A stretch of 64,000 bases of DNA from Neolewinella aquimaris (GCF_014197245.1 NZ_JACIFF010000005.1:1-64000); one strand, 5' to 3'; numbered from the stretch's first letter, positions 12,037-21,243 are shown. Notes: generated by a model from the sequence alone, not told the origin. Numbers and translations: made by a program.

Positions 12037-13434
12037 ATGCAAACCATCCTCCGCACCCTCGCGCTAACGCTGGTCTTTTGCGGCTCCGTATCCCTGGCGA
12101 ACGCTCAGTGCGTGACCTGGGTAGATTCGCCACAAAAAGAGCAAGCTGAGAATGCTCACGTAGCGTACCGTAATTTCATAAAGGGTAAAACGGCCGAAGA
12201 GCTTGCTGCCCTCTCCGATTCAGAATTTAACGACGCCTTTAACAACTGGAAAAAAGCCTACGACATCGCACCCGCGGCGGACGGCAACCGCCCTTTTCAT
12301 TACCGCGACGGGCGGCTCCTCTACAAGGCGATGGCCCAGAAGGCTACGGACGAGGCCAAAAAGCAGGAGTACACCGATATGATCTTTAAGCTGTACGACC
12401 AGGAGCTGGAGTGCTACCCCAAGTACGAAGCTTACCTGCTGGGACGTAAGGGCTCCGATATGTTCTACCTCGTCGGCTACAGCGAAGATGCCATGACGAC
12501 CATTGAAAAGGCCATCGACGCGGGCGGAAACGATACGGAGTACGTGGTCCTCGCCCCTCTCGGAAAGCTGCTCAACTACTACTTCAAGGAGAAGACCATC
12601 GACAACACCCGCGTCCGCGAACTCTACGACAAGGCCGCCAAAGTTGCCGATTACAACATCGAGAACAACGAAACTTACGCCCCCTACTACCAGGCCGGAA
12701 AGGATAACCTGGAAGCAGACGTACTTGAATTCGCCGACGAAATCTTCGACTGCGATTACTTCAAGGGACTGCTGATGCCCAAAGTAGAGGAGAACAAGGA
12801 CAGCCTCGACGTCCTCAAGTACATCATCACCAAACTGAAGGTGCAGGGCTGTGACTCGACCGACACCGACGTGCAGCACGTACAGATGCTCTACGACCAG
12901 CTCTACGCCGTGAAGAAGGACGAGTACGAGGCCGAACGCCGCCGCCTGAACCCCCTCTACGAAGGTTCCGAGCTGACCAAGGAAGGCAAGTACCAGGAAG
13001 CCCTGGAAGCTTACCAGCGTGGTATCGAAGCAACCGAAGACAACGAAAAGAAGGCACAGGCTTACTACTACATGGCCCAGTTGCAGGTCAGCGAACTCGG
13101 CCAGTACGGTGCCGCCCGCCAGAACGCCAACCGCGCCGCGGAACTGAAGTCGAACTGGGGCAAGCCCTACATCCTGATCGGTGACCTCTACGGCCGCATG
13201 AGCCGCAACTGCAGCGATGCCTGGGATCAGCGCCTCGCCGTACTCGCCGCCATCGACAAGTACAACTACGCCAAGAGCGTAGACAGTGACGTCGCCGCCG
13301 ACGCCAACCGCCGCATCGGCAACTACCGTAGCTCGATGCCCATTCGCTCCGAAGCATTCCAGCGCGGGTTCGAGGAGGGCCAGAAACTCCGCGTAGAGTG
13401 TGGGATCGGCGAAACCGTAACCCTACGGTTCTAA
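12037..13434 (+). CDS. Secreted/periplasmic TPR-type protein
   Basis: 465 residues with a signal peptide (MQTILRTLALTLVFCGSVSLANA, cleavage about residue 24). The middle is alpha-helical. A TPR-like repeat is clearest around residues 320-385 (GKYQEALEAYQRGIEA, then KAQAYYYMAQLQ). It starts 6 nt after the outer-membrane protein gene, so both are probably made together and may act together at the envelope. No enzymatic motif was seen. Confidence 0.75.
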   Translation: MQTILRTLALTLVFCGSVSLANAQCVTWVDSPQKEQAENAHVAYRNFIKGKTAEELAALSDSEFNDAFNNWKKAYDIAPAADGNRPFHYRDGRLLYKAMAQKATDEAKKQEYTDMIFKLYDQELECYPKYEAYLLGRKGSDMFYLVGYSEDAMTTIEKAIDAGGNDTEYVVLAPLGKLLNYYFKEKTIDNTRVRELYDKAAKVADYNIENNETYAPYYQAGKDNLEADVLEFADEIFDCDYFKGLLMPKVEENKDSLDVLKYIITKLKVQGCDSTDTDVQHVQMLYDQLYAVKKDEYEAERRRLNPLYEGSELTKEGKYQEALEAYQRGIEATEDNEKKAQAYYYMAQLQVSELGQYGAARQNANRAAELKSNWGKPYILIGDLYGRMSRNCSDAWDQRLAVLAAIDKYNYAKSVDSDVAADANRRIGNYRSSMPIRSEAFQRGFEEGQKLRVECGIGETVTLRF

Positions 13435-13458
13435 TCCACACCGCAGCAACCGAAAAAG

Positions 13459-13491
13459 AAGCCCGTCCGTACCCATCGGACGGGCTTTTTT
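13459..13491 (+). terminator. Rho-independent terminator
   Basis: Perfect 11-bp inverted repeat AAGCCCGTCCG / CGGACGGGCTT with a 7-nt loop and a TTTTTT run, 24 nt after the TPR gene stop. It closes the coaX cluster. Confidence 0.9.
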
Positions 13492-13503
13492 GTTGCTTAC
13501 ACC

Positions 13504-13523
13504 GCTCCTGCGCGCCGCCGCCC
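13504..13523 (+). repeat. GC-rich 20-mer motif, copy 3
   Basis: GCTCCTGCGCGCCGCCGCCC, identical over the core to the copy upstream of katE. It lies between the terminator and the promoter at 13588-13618. Confidence 0.5.
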
Positions 13524-13587
13524 CGAAAATTGTCGATAAATTAGGGATACTGGTCGAGGGCCGAAAACTTGCGGGGCCCCTCCGGCC

Positions 13588-13618
13588 TTTGTAATCGCGA
13601 GCCTGACCGTTATCTTTG
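13588..13618 (+). promoter_or_regulatory. Bacteroidota promoter (-33 TTTG, -7 TATCTTTG)
   Basis: TTTG at 13588-13591 and TATCTTTG at 13611-13618 are 19 nt apart, an exact match to the TTTG-N19-TAnnTTTG consensus. It drives the gene starting at 13638 and probably the histidine kinase behind it. Confidence 0.8.
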
Positions 13619-13637
13619 ACGACGGCCCCAAAACGAT

Positions 13638-14669
13638 ATGAATATGGAAGCACCACAGATGAAACCAAAATCCTTCTGGAAGCGACCCGAGGGCGTCACC
13701 GGCCTACTCTTCCTGGTGGCCCTCGTCGGGGTGCTGGGCTTTGTTGCCGTTACTTTCGGCGCCGCCATCCTGAGCTTCATCAGTACGACCATTGGGCTGG
13801 TCGTAGCCGGGCTCATTGTGCTCGGACTCATTTACATGATCGCGGATCCCAAGACGCGTAACCTGGTGTTCTATATGTACAAAAGCGTGATGCGGGCCAT
13901 AACGGGAATGTTCGTCCAGATCGATCCGATCGGTATCCTGAAGACCTACGTCGACGAACTCCAGGGCAACCTGCGCAAGATGAACAAGCAGATCAGCCAG
14001 CTGCGCGCGCAAATGCATAAGCTCAAGGAAGTGATCGTGAACAACGAGCGCGAGATCAGCAGCAACCTCAAAATCGCCGGCAAAGCCAAGGAAACCAACA
14101 AGCGCAACGTGATGATCCTGAAGAGCCGCCGCGCCGGCCGCCTGAAGGACAGCAACATCAAACTCGAGGAGCTCTACAAAAAGATGGAGGTCCTCTACCG
14201 GGTGCTCACCAAGATGTACGAGAACAGCTCCATCCTGGCCGAAGACATCAAGGACCAGGTAGCCGTGAAGGAACAGGAGCGCAAGGCGATCCACGCCAGC
14301 CACGGTGCGATGACCTCCGCCATGAGCGTCATTCAGGGCGACCCCGACCAGCGGGCCATGTTCGATATGGCCATGGAGAGCATCACCGAGGACGTTGCCA
14401 ACAAGGTGGGCGAAATGGAACGCTTCATGGAAGTGTCGGCCAACTTTATGGACTCGGTCGACCTCCAAAACGGAGTATTCGAAGAAGAAGGCCTCAATAT
14501 GCTCGAAGAGTGGGAAAAGGAATCCAACAGCCTGCTGCTCGGCGAGGAAAAGACGAACCTACTCCTGCAGGCCAACAACGACAGCGACGTACTGGACCTC
14601 GACGCGCCGATCGCCGAACGGCAGCGGCAAACGGGCAGCTCCAACCAGTACGACTCCTTCTTCAACTAG
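13638..14669 (+). CDS. Membrane-anchored coiled-coil protein (PspA-like in shape)
   Basis: 343 residues of unknown function. Two close membrane segments fill about residues 21-70 (LLFLVALVGVLGFVAVTFGA and IGLVVAGLIVLGLIYM). A long charged coiled coil follows (about 95-230, LQGNLRKMNKQISQLRAQMH onward) and then a tail with acidic and Gln-rich ends. The shape recalls PspA/IM30 helices, but the hydrophobic anchor is unlike PspA. The next gene, a histidine kinase, starts 3 nt after the stop, so the two are translationally linked and may form one sensory unit. Confidence 0.7.
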   Translation: MNMEAPQMKPKSFWKRPEGVTGLLFLVALVGVLGFVAVTFGAAILSFISTTIGLVVAGLIVLGLIYMIADPKTRNLVFYMYKSVMRAITGMFVQIDPIGILKTYVDELQGNLRKMNKQISQLRAQMHKLKEVIVNNEREISSNLKIAGKAKETNKRNVMILKSRRAGRLKDSNIKLEELYKKMEVLYRVLTKMYENSSILAEDIKDQVAVKEQERKAIHASHGAMTSAMSVIQGDPDQRAMFDMAMESITEDVANKVGEMERFMEVSANFMDSVDLQNGVFEEEGLNMLEEWEKESNSLLLGEEKTNLLLQANNDSDVLDLDAPIAERQRQTGSSNQYDSFFN

Positions 14670-14672
14670 CGG

Positions 14673-15665
14673 ATGCGGCGACTCCCCCCCATCAGCTACG
14701 TCATTATCGCCTACATGTTGCTGGCCTTCGGCTGGTGGTGCATCCTATTGCTCCGCAAGAATGAGGAGGCCCACATCGCCCGGGTCGATAAACTGGCGAT
14801 CGAACTGGCGGTGCAGAAAAAAATCGAGCGGGCCAGCGAGTTTCGGGAAACCGAAAATTATATGCTGCTTACCGACCGCTTCGAGCGGCAGCAGCGGATG
14901 ATTCTGGGGGAGGCGGTATTTTTGGTGCTGAGCCTGATCGGAGGAATCTACCTGTTGTTCCGCAACCTGGGGAAGGAGATCAGCGCCGCCGAGCAGCAAC
15001 GCAACTTTCTGCTGAGCATCACCCACGAACTTAAATCTCCGCTGGCCGGCATCCGCCTCATTTTGGAGACCTTCCAGAAGCGCCGCGAACTCAAGCCTGA
15101 AATCCAGCAGAAGCTAAGTACCAATGCCCTGGCCGAAACCGACCGCCTGACCGCCCTGGTCAATGACCTGCTGCTTAGTGCCAAACTGGAGAGCATGTAC
15201 CAGCTCAACCGGGAGCCCATCGACTTCGGTGAGCTGGTGCAGGATGCCGCCGACCGCGTCGTGATGAAGTACCGGGGTGCCAAGGTGAACGTCGACATTG
15301 AGCCCGACATTCCCCTCATTTCCGGCGACCGCCAGGGGCTCACCAGCGTCGTGGTCAATCTGCTGGAGAACGCCGCCAAGTACAGCCAACCCGAGCCCAT
15401 TATTTACACCAGCCTGCAGCGCGGGGGCGAAAGCGAGATCGTCTGGACCGTAAAGGACAACGGCCTGGGCATCCCCGACCACGAAAAGCGGCGGGTGTGG
15501 GCCAAGTTTTACCGCGTCGGCAACGAGGATACCCGTAGCACCAAGGGCACCGGCCTGGGCCTCTTTATCGTCAAACAGATCATCGACAAACACGGCGGGC
15601 AGATCGAGCTCCGGGACAACCAGCCGCGGGGCACCGTGTTCCGGGTGTATCTACCCGTAAGCTAA
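14673..15665 (+). CDS. Membrane sensor histidine kinase
   Basis: 330 residues. TM1 is about residues 7-27, then a short helical extracytoplasmic stretch, then TM2 about 78-97. The HisKA H-box is LLSITHELKSPLAG with His118. The ATPase domain shows N-box LTSVVVNLLENAAKYS, G1 VKDNGLGIP and G2 GTGLGLFIVK. There is no HAMP or PAS domain and no response regulator nearby, so the partner is elsewhere. It is tightly coupled to the upstream coiled-coil gene, and gcvT follows after 10 nt. Confidence 0.9.
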   Translation: MRRLPPISYVIIAYMLLAFGWWCILLLRKNEEAHIARVDKLAIELAVQKKIERASEFRETENYMLLTDRFERQQRMILGEAVFLVLSLIGGIYLLFRNLGKEISAAEQQRNFLLSITHELKSPLAGIRLILETFQKRRELKPEIQQKLSTNALAETDRLTALVNDLLLSAKLESMYQLNREPIDFGELVQDAADRVVMKYRGAKVNVDIEPDIPLISGDRQGLTSVVVNLLENAAKYSQPEPIIYTSLQRGGESEIVWTVKDNGLGIPDHEKRRVWAKFYRVGNEDTRSTKGTGLGLFIVKQIIDKHGGQIELRDNQPRGTVFRVYLPVS

Positions 15666-15675
15666 CCACTCTATA

Positions 15676-16776
15676 ATGCAGACCACTCCCCTGACCGAAA
15701 CCCATCGCCTCCTTGACGCCAAGCTCGTCAACTTCGCAGGTTTTGAGATGCCCCTGACCTACACCTCCCTCAAGGACGAACACCGGGCAGTCCGCGAGGC
15801 GGCCGGCATTTTTGACGTTTCCCACATGGGAGAATTCATCATCCGGGGGGCGGGCGCGCAGGAGCTGGTTCAGTACGTAACGAGCAACGACGTCCGGAAG
15901 CTCTCCGCCGGGCAGGCCCAGTACAGTTGCCTCCCCCGACCCGAAGGGGGCATTGTGGACGACCTCCTGGTGTACCACCTGCCGCCGAACCCCAGGATGG
16001 GCATGAGTAGCGATCACCCCAGCTACATGCTCGTCGTCAACGCCAGCAACATCCAGAAGGACTGGGACTGGATCGAGCAGCACAACACCTTCGGCGCGGA
16101 AATGCTTGACATCAGCGACCGCACCGCCTTGCTGGCCGTACAGGGGCCGAAGGCCGCCGAGATCTTGCAGCCGCTTACGGATGTAGATCTGGCCGCCATT
16201 CCTTACTACAGTTTCGTGCGCGGGGCGCTGGCTGGCGTCGACAACGTCATCATCTCCGCGACGGGCTACACCGGTTCCGGCGGCTTTGAGCTTTACCTGG
16301 ACGCCGACCGCGCAAAGGCTGCCTGGGACGCGATCTTGCGGGTAGGTAAGCCCCACGGATTGATCCCGGCCGGACTGGGTGCACGCGACACCCTGCGCCT
16401 GGAAAAGGGTTACTGTCTGTACGGCAACGACATCGACGACACCACATCCCCTCTAGAGGCCGGTCTCGGCTGGATCACTAAACTGAGCGGCGACGACTTC
16501 GTGGGAAAGGATTTTCTGGTGAAGCAGAAGCAGGAGGGCATTACCCGCCGGCTGGTCGCCTTCCGGATTCACGATCGTCGGTCTGCCCGCCACGGATATC
16601 CCATCCTCAACGAGGCGGGCGAGCGAATCGGCGAGGTGACCAGTGGGACCCACGCGCCGAGCCTTGATTATCCCCTGGGACTGGGGTACGTGAAAGATGG
16701 TTACCAGAAGGTGGGTACTAAATTGCAAATCGACCTGGGCCGGAAAACGATGGCGGCGGAGGTGGTGAAACTGTAG
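15676..16776 (+). CDS. gcvT: Aminomethyltransferase (glycine cleavage T protein)
   Basis: Transfers the methylene group from the lipoylated H protein to tetrahydrofolate and releases ammonia. It is 366 residues, the normal length. Family motifs are AAGIFDVSHMGEF, ATGYTGSGGFELYLD and LGARDTLRLEKGYCLYGNDI, and the C-terminal domain includes GEVTSGTHAPSL. It follows the kinase gene by 10 nt with no room for a glycine riboswitch. gcvH and gcvP are not in the window. Confidence 0.96.
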   Translation: MQTTPLTETHRLLDAKLVNFAGFEMPLTYTSLKDEHRAVREAAGIFDVSHMGEFIIRGAGAQELVQYVTSNDVRKLSAGQAQYSCLPRPEGGIVDDLLVYHLPPNPRMGMSSDHPSYMLVVNASNIQKDWDWIEQHNTFGAEMLDISDRTALLAVQGPKAAEILQPLTDVDLAAIPYYSFVRGALAGVDNVIISATGYTGSGGFELYLDADRAKAAWDAILRVGKPHGLIPAGLGARDTLRLEKGYCLYGNDIDDTTSPLEAGLGWITKLSGDDFVGKDFLVKQKQEGITRRLVAFRIHDRRSARHGYPILNEAGERIGEVTSGTHAPSLDYPLGLGYVKDGYQKVGTKLQIDLGRKTMAAEVVKL

Positions 16777-16848
16777 GTACACCCGGTCGGTACCCGTTGG
16801 ACGGTTGTAGTACATACCATCCAATTTTCCAAATTAAAGCCGCAGAAC

Positions 16849-17775
16849 ATGATCATTTATAAATCCAACGGCAGCTGGTTCGGCCACGTTACCCACTTAA
16901 CCTCCAGCTACACCATGCGGCGGATCCTGATGGCCGTCGCGCTGCTGGGGGGATACTCCATACTGGTTATTGCCGTGATCAAGTGGTTTGACCTTCACCG
17001 GTACCTGCAGGTAGATAGCACGGTCTTTTCCCTATTGGCCGTGATTCTGTCGATCTTTCTCGGGTTCAGAACCAGCACGGCCTACGATCGCTGGTGGGAA
17101 GCCCGTAAGCAATGGGGTGCCCTGGTTAACAATAGCCGGAATATGGCAATCTACGTTGACAGCATGTGGCCGGAGTCCGACCTGTCCATCCGCCGCTTTA
17201 TGGCCAAGCACATTGCCAACTTCTGTCTAGCCCTCCCCGAGCACCTCCGGCAGGGAACGAAGGTCGACAAGCTGGTGTACCTCCATCCCGAAGAGCAGGC
17301 CTACTACGAAACCAAGGACCACATACCGAACTTCATCGCCCTGCGCATCTTCCAGCGCATCGCCGAAGCGCACCGGAAGGGCGACATCAACGAGGGCGAT
17401 TACATCAACATCAAAGCCCAGCACCAGAGCCTACTCGATATTCTGGGAGCCTGCGAGCGCATTAAGAAGACACCGATCCCCTTCAGCTATACCGTTTACC
17501 TCAAAGTGTTTGTTACGGCGTATGCAGCTCTCCTGCCCTTCGGCCTATCCCAGCAGTTCGGCTGGGGCACCATTCCCCTGGCCATGCTAATCGCCTTCGC
17601 GCTCATTGGCGTAGAACTCATGGGGGAGGAAATTGAGGACCCCTTCGGCCTCGACTGCAACGATCTACCCACCGGCGATATCGCCCATACCATTAAGCGG
17701 AACATCTTCGAAATCCTGGAAGACCGGACACCCGCGGCGGAGCTGAAAAAAGAGCTGTACGAGAAGGTTTTTTAG
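16849..17775 (+). CDS. Bestrophin-family anion channel
   Basis: 308-residue membrane protein of the bestrophin (UPF0187) family. Motifs include the N-terminal MIIYKSNGSWFG, FLGFRTSTAYDRWWEARKQW (residues about 62-84), WGALVNNSRNMA and the C-terminal MGEEIEDPFGLDCNDLP, which all mark the family. It is expected to form pentameric anion channels in the inner membrane. The stop codon is the start of a word-repeat tract (TTTTAGTTGTTGGGTT). Confidence 0.9.
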   Translation: MIIYKSNGSWFGHVTHLTSSYTMRRILMAVALLGGYSILVIAVIKWFDLHRYLQVDSTVFSLLAVILSIFLGFRTSTAYDRWWEARKQWGALVNNSRNMAIYVDSMWPESDLSIRRFMAKHIANFCLALPEHLRQGTKVDKLVYLHPEEQAYYETKDHIPNFIALRIFQRIAEAHRKGDINEGDYINIKAQHQSLLDILGACERIKKTPIPFSYTVYLKVFVTAYAALLPFGLSQQFGWGTIPLAMLIAFALIGVELMGEEIEDPFGLDCNDLPTGDIAHTIKRNIFEILEDRTPAAELKKELYEKVF

Positions 17776-17827
17776 TTGTTGGGTTGTTGGGTTATCGGGT
17801 TGGCTCGGCACCCATCCACTCCTCCAC
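17776..17827. repeat. Word-repeat tract at the bestrophin stop
   Basis: TTGTTGGGTTGTTGGGTT follows the TAG directly and is succeeded by pyrimidine-rich complementary-like words up to the stop of the convergent gntP gene. It shares its junction string with the tracts at 55300 and 63489. Confidence 0.6.
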
Positions 17828-19156
17828 TTACCCTACCAATCCACTTATCCAGTACATCACTAAAACCACTGCGAAACTAGCGAGTCCCATTACGCCCGTA
17901 AGCACCGTATAGGATCGATAGGCATCTCCGACCTGGATGCCGGCGAAACGGGTAACGACCCAGAAGTAGCTGTCGTTGGCGTGACTTACCGTCATGGCAC
18001 CCGCGCCGATGGCCAGGGTCATCAGGGCCAGGTTTACTTCCCCGGTAAGACCGGCAAGCGGGAGCAGGGGAAATAATACGGAAGAGGCGATGACCAGGGC
18101 ACCCGTACTGCTTCCCTGCGCCGTTTTGAGCAGGGCCGCCACGCCAAATCCCAGCAGGAGAAGAGAGGTGCCGGAGACCGCTTCCCCTTCCATCCAGCCA
18201 GCGATGTCGGCAGCAAGGGTCGAGGCCTTGAGGACCGCCCCGAAGGAACCCCCCAGACCGGTAATGATGAGGATGGGACCCGCAAGGCCGAGAGCGCTAC
18301 CGATCCAGCCCGGACGGTCGCCGGCGTGGGGCAGGCGAAGGGCCAGTCCGCAGCCGACGAGAAGTGCCACGGTGGGGTCGAACAGGAAATAGAGCAGGCC
18401 GTATTCTTCCGTCGTTAACAACCGTAGCAGAGATCCCAGGGCAATCAGTAGCACCGGTACCAGTAGCGGCAGCAGACTCGCCGTGGCGGTGGGCATACTG
18501 GTCGTAGAGTCGGCGTCGGCGGGGGTCGGTGGTACGGCCACCACGTTTGCACCCAGGTAAGCCGCTGTGCGCCAAATGATGAGTAAGACCGGCACGCAAA
18601 CGATCGCCGCCAGCAGCATGATCGTGCCCAGGCTATCAGTAGCGCCCAGGTTTGCCGCCGCCGCCAGCGGGCCGGGGGTGGGCGGCATGAGCGTATGGGT
18701 CAGGTAAAGCCCCCCGGCCAGACTCAGGGCCAGCACCGCTACCGGCTTACCCGAGCGTGCGGCCAGGGCGGGCAACAGGCCGGCCAGAATGATGTAGCCG
18801 CTGTCACAGAATACGGGTACCGATACCACCGCCCCCAGGGTCGTCAACCTTAGTCCGGGCCGCCCCCCATCACCAATCAGCAGATCAGCAATGCGGCGGG
18901 CCGCCCCCGATCGCTCCAGCGCCACCCCGATGATGCTGCCGAGCACGATGAGCAGCCCGACGGAGCCCAACAGGCTTCCGAATCCCGTACGGACCAGTTC
19001 GATCACCTCCAGCGGAGCAAAGCCGATAACGAGCCCCAGTCCGACGGTAGCCAGCAACAAACAGAAGAAAGGATGCCACCCCAGCCGGGTACTGCCCAGT
19101 ACGATAAAGGCAATGGAGGCGAGAATAGCCAGAAGTAGCAAAGGTCCGCTGAGCAA
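17828..19156 (-). CDS. GntP-family gluconate:H+ symporter-like permease
   Basis: 442-residue polytopic inner-membrane protein with about 12 hydrophobic segments. The family string LTHTLMPPTPGPLAAAANLGA (around residues 154-174) and the C-terminal MTVSHANDSYFWVVTRF mark GntP/GntT permeases, which import gluconate or related hydroxy acids. The start appears to be TTG at 19156, since no in-frame ATG precedes the first membrane segment. No sugar-acid catabolic gene is adjacent, so the substrate is uncertain. Confidence 0.88.
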   Translation of the reverse strand: MLSGPLLLLAILASIAFIVLGSTRLGWHPFFCLLLATVGLGLVIGFAPLEVIELVRTGFGSLLGSVGLLIVLGSIIGVALERSGAARRIADLLIGDGGRPGLRLTTLGAVVSVPVFCDSGYIILAGLLPALAARSGKPVAVLALSLAGGLYLTHTLMPPTPGPLAAAANLGATDSLGTIMLLAAIVCVPVLLIIWRTAAYLGANVVAVPPTPADADSTTSMPTATASLLPLLVPVLLIALGSLLRLLTTEEYGLLYFLFDPTVALLVGCGLALRLPHAGDRPGWIGSALGLAGPILIITGLGGSFGAVLKASTLAADIAGWMEGEAVSGTSLLLLGFGVAALLKTAQGSSTGALVIASSVLFPLLPLAGLTGEVNLALMTLAIGAGAMTVSHANDSYFWVVTRFAGIQVGDAYRSYTVLTGVMGLASFAVVLVMYWISGLVG

Positions 19157-19376
19157 GGGAAAATCGGGTTTCCGTCGAATGTACGCTGCGTTCGTGGTAG
19201 TCTACAAGCATTCGTCGATGCATTCCTAGGAGTGCTCGAACTAAGTTGACAGAAGCATAAAAAAGGACGACTTTAGTTACATCAGCTCGAAAAAGGGATT
19301 AATCACCACAATTCGACTTGCAACCCCGCGGATTCAGTTCCGTCTTTAGTTCACCAACCACTCAGCAATTACTACC

Positions 19377-20336
19377 ATGTCACGCTCTTCCACCCTTTTC
19401 ATCATCCTTCTCGTCGTCTTCGCTGCGGCACCGCTTTCTGCGAAGAAGGGGGAGAGCATCTTCGATCGTTGGAGCCACACGGCTGATAAAACCATCGAAC
19501 TGCACCTCGACTTCGATAGCCTGGAAGCCAACCGCTTCACCAACAACGAGATCAGCGGTACCGTCGTAGACAACGGCATCCACTTCACCGTCGACATCTC
19601 GGTTCGCGGTCGGTACCGTCGCCGCACCTGCGCTATGCCGCCCATCAAGTTGCAGTTTGACAAAGAGTTGCTCCGCAACGCCGGCCTCAATACCCACAAC
19701 GACTACAAACTCGTCACCCACTGCACCGACGATGAGGACGGGCAAGACGCCATCCTGCGCGAGCAGCTGGCCTACGACCTGTACCGCACCGTGGACCCGG
19801 GAGCCAGCTTCCGTACCAAACTGCTCACCATCATATACGTCAATACCGCCGACGGCAGCACCTCCACCGGCTACGCCATCCTGATCGAGGACACCGATGA
19901 GCTGAAGGACCGCCTGGGCGCAAACAACTGCAGCGACTGCTACGCCACCCCGCTGGACAATTACGATAACATCGAACGCGTCACGCTGTTCCAGTACATG
20001 ATCGGCAACGCGGACTTCAGTACCCGCATGAACCGCAACCTGAAAATGATGCGTACGGAAAACGGACGCTTCACTGCCGTACCCTACGACTTCGACTTCA
20101 GCGGCCTGGTCAATCCCACCTACAGCAAGATGTGTTTGACCGAGCGGCAGTTCGTCTGGGATTTCGAGTCCATTCCCAATATCGAATCCACCGCCGCGGA
20201 GTTCATGATACTCAAAGACCCCCTAATGCAGCAGGTTACTGACAACGAGCTGCTTTCCGACAAGAGCAAGCGCGAGATCACCAAGTATCTCAAATGCTTT
20301 TTCCGCGACCTGAAGGCTGGCAAGGTAGGGGTATAA
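19377..20336 (+). CDS. Exported CotH-like protein
   Basis: 319 residues with a signal peptide (MSRSSTLFIILLVVFAAAPLSA). The order RGRYRRRTCAMPPIKLQF, then LREQLAYDLYR, then FQYMIGNADFSTRMNRNLKMM and VPYDFDFSGLVNP resembles CotH/atypical kinase-like proteins, where an Asn and a DxD-type Asp bind metal and nucleotide. The match is from memory and distant. The 220 bp upstream hold no gene and no clear promoter. Confidence 0.6.
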   Translation: MSRSSTLFIILLVVFAAAPLSAKKGESIFDRWSHTADKTIELHLDFDSLEANRFTNNEISGTVVDNGIHFTVDISVRGRYRRRTCAMPPIKLQFDKELLRNAGLNTHNDYKLVTHCTDDEDGQDAILREQLAYDLYRTVDPGASFRTKLLTIIYVNTADGSTSTGYAILIEDTDELKDRLGANNCSDCYATPLDNYDNIERVTLFQYMIGNADFSTRMNRNLKMMRTENGRFTAVPYDFDFSGLVNPTYSKMCLTERQFVWDFESIPNIESTAAEFMILKDPLMQQVTDNELLSDKSKREITKYLKCFFRDLKAGKVGV

Positions 20337-20341
20337 CAGCC

Positions 20342-20349
20342 TACCTTCG
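20342..20349 (+). promoter_or_regulatory. -7 element 4 nt before a start codon
   Basis: TACCTTCG is followed by CCGC and then the ATG at 20354. With transcription starting 4-7 nt after this element, the mRNA would be leaderless. The spacing is the same at 27205, 35192 and 37971. Confidence 0.5.
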
Positions 20350-20353
20350 CCGC

Positions 20354-21127
20354 ATGAACGCCGCCCGCCTCATCAGCTTTTACCTGCCCGTTGCCCTGAT
20401 GGCCGTCAGTTTACTGGCGGCCATCGGTATTGGCGCGCTGTTCTTCCTGAAGCGCAGCGGAGAGATGCGGGCCAACCGGCTCTACGGCGGCTTACTGATC
20501 GCCGGCGGACTCACCCAGTTGCACTTTCTGTTGCTCTTCTCGGGGCTCACCGACCGGCACCCCGCGTTGGAATTTCTCCCCATTTACTTCACGCTCTGGT
20601 TGCCGGTACTGCTGTTCTTTCACGTGAAGTTGAGCCTGTACCCTCACTACCGCCTCCGGTGGACTGACCTCAAGCACTTCATCTTCCCCCTGGCCCAGTT
20701 GCTGTTTTTTGTTTCGCTCTGGGTGGTTCCCAGTTTTCGCCGGCCGGAAGGAAGGTACTTTTACAGTCCTTTCTACGGAGGACTGGAGCAGGCCCTTTAC
20801 CTGATTATTTGGCCGGCCTACATCATTTTTGCCTACCAGTATCTACGCCGCAAACGTGCGCAACTTCGTCGCCGGAGCCTGCCCCGTCTTCTCTGGTACC
20901 TGCGTAAATTATTGAAGGGGAGCATGTTGTTCGTGATCGCCTATGCCATCCTCGCGGTGAGCGATTTTATCAGCTACAACTACTTGTTTGTAGACCTTCG
21001 CAACCGGGAATGGTACGCGGGCGTCCAGTCACTTTCCTATACGGTGCTTTTGCTCTGGCTCACTACCTACGGCTTCCAGGTGTTGCTGTGGGGGAGGCGG
21101 CTGCTGCGCGCCGAATCGTTCGACTGA
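20354..21127 (+). CDS. Seven-helix-type membrane protein
   Basis: 257 residues from ATG 20354. An upstream in-frame start would lie inside the previous gene. About seven hydrophobic segments begin with ISFYLPVALMAVSLLAAIGIGALFF. The topology and the pattern LHFLLLFSGLTDRHP resemble the membrane sensor half of Bacteroidota AraC-type regulators, but no helix-turn-helix domain follows. Function unknown. Confidence 0.65.
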   Translation: MNAARLISFYLPVALMAVSLLAAIGIGALFFLKRSGEMRANRLYGGLLIAGGLTQLHFLLLFSGLTDRHPALEFLPIYFTLWLPVLLFFHVKLSLYPHYRLRWTDLKHFIFPLAQLLFFVSLWVVPSFRRPEGRYFYSPFYGGLEQALYLIIWPAYIIFAYQYLRRKRAQLRRRSLPRLLWYLRKLLKGSMLFVIAYAILAVSDFISYNYLFVDLRNREWYAGVQSLSYTVLLLWLTTYGFQVLLWGRRLLRAESFD

Positions 21128-21148
21128 ACCAATTCCTGCAAACTTCCT

Positions 21149-21168
21149 GGGCGGGCGCGCGGGTGCAA
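21149..21168 (-). repeat. GC-rich 20-mer motif, copy 4
   Basis: TTGCACCCGCGCGCCCGCCC on the minus strand in the gap between two convergent genes. Here it does not precede any gene, which argues against a purely promoter role. Confidence 0.5.
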
Positions 21169-21243
21169 TGAATAATCCGCAAGCAGCACGGCTGGGCATC
21201 CACGGCGGAGCAAAGTAGTTCAATTGCACGTCCTCCGGTTCCG

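Noticed and set aside
15640-15680. Glycine riboswitch upstream of gcvT
   Set aside because: Only 10 nt separate gcvT from the kinase gene, too short for a riboswitch.
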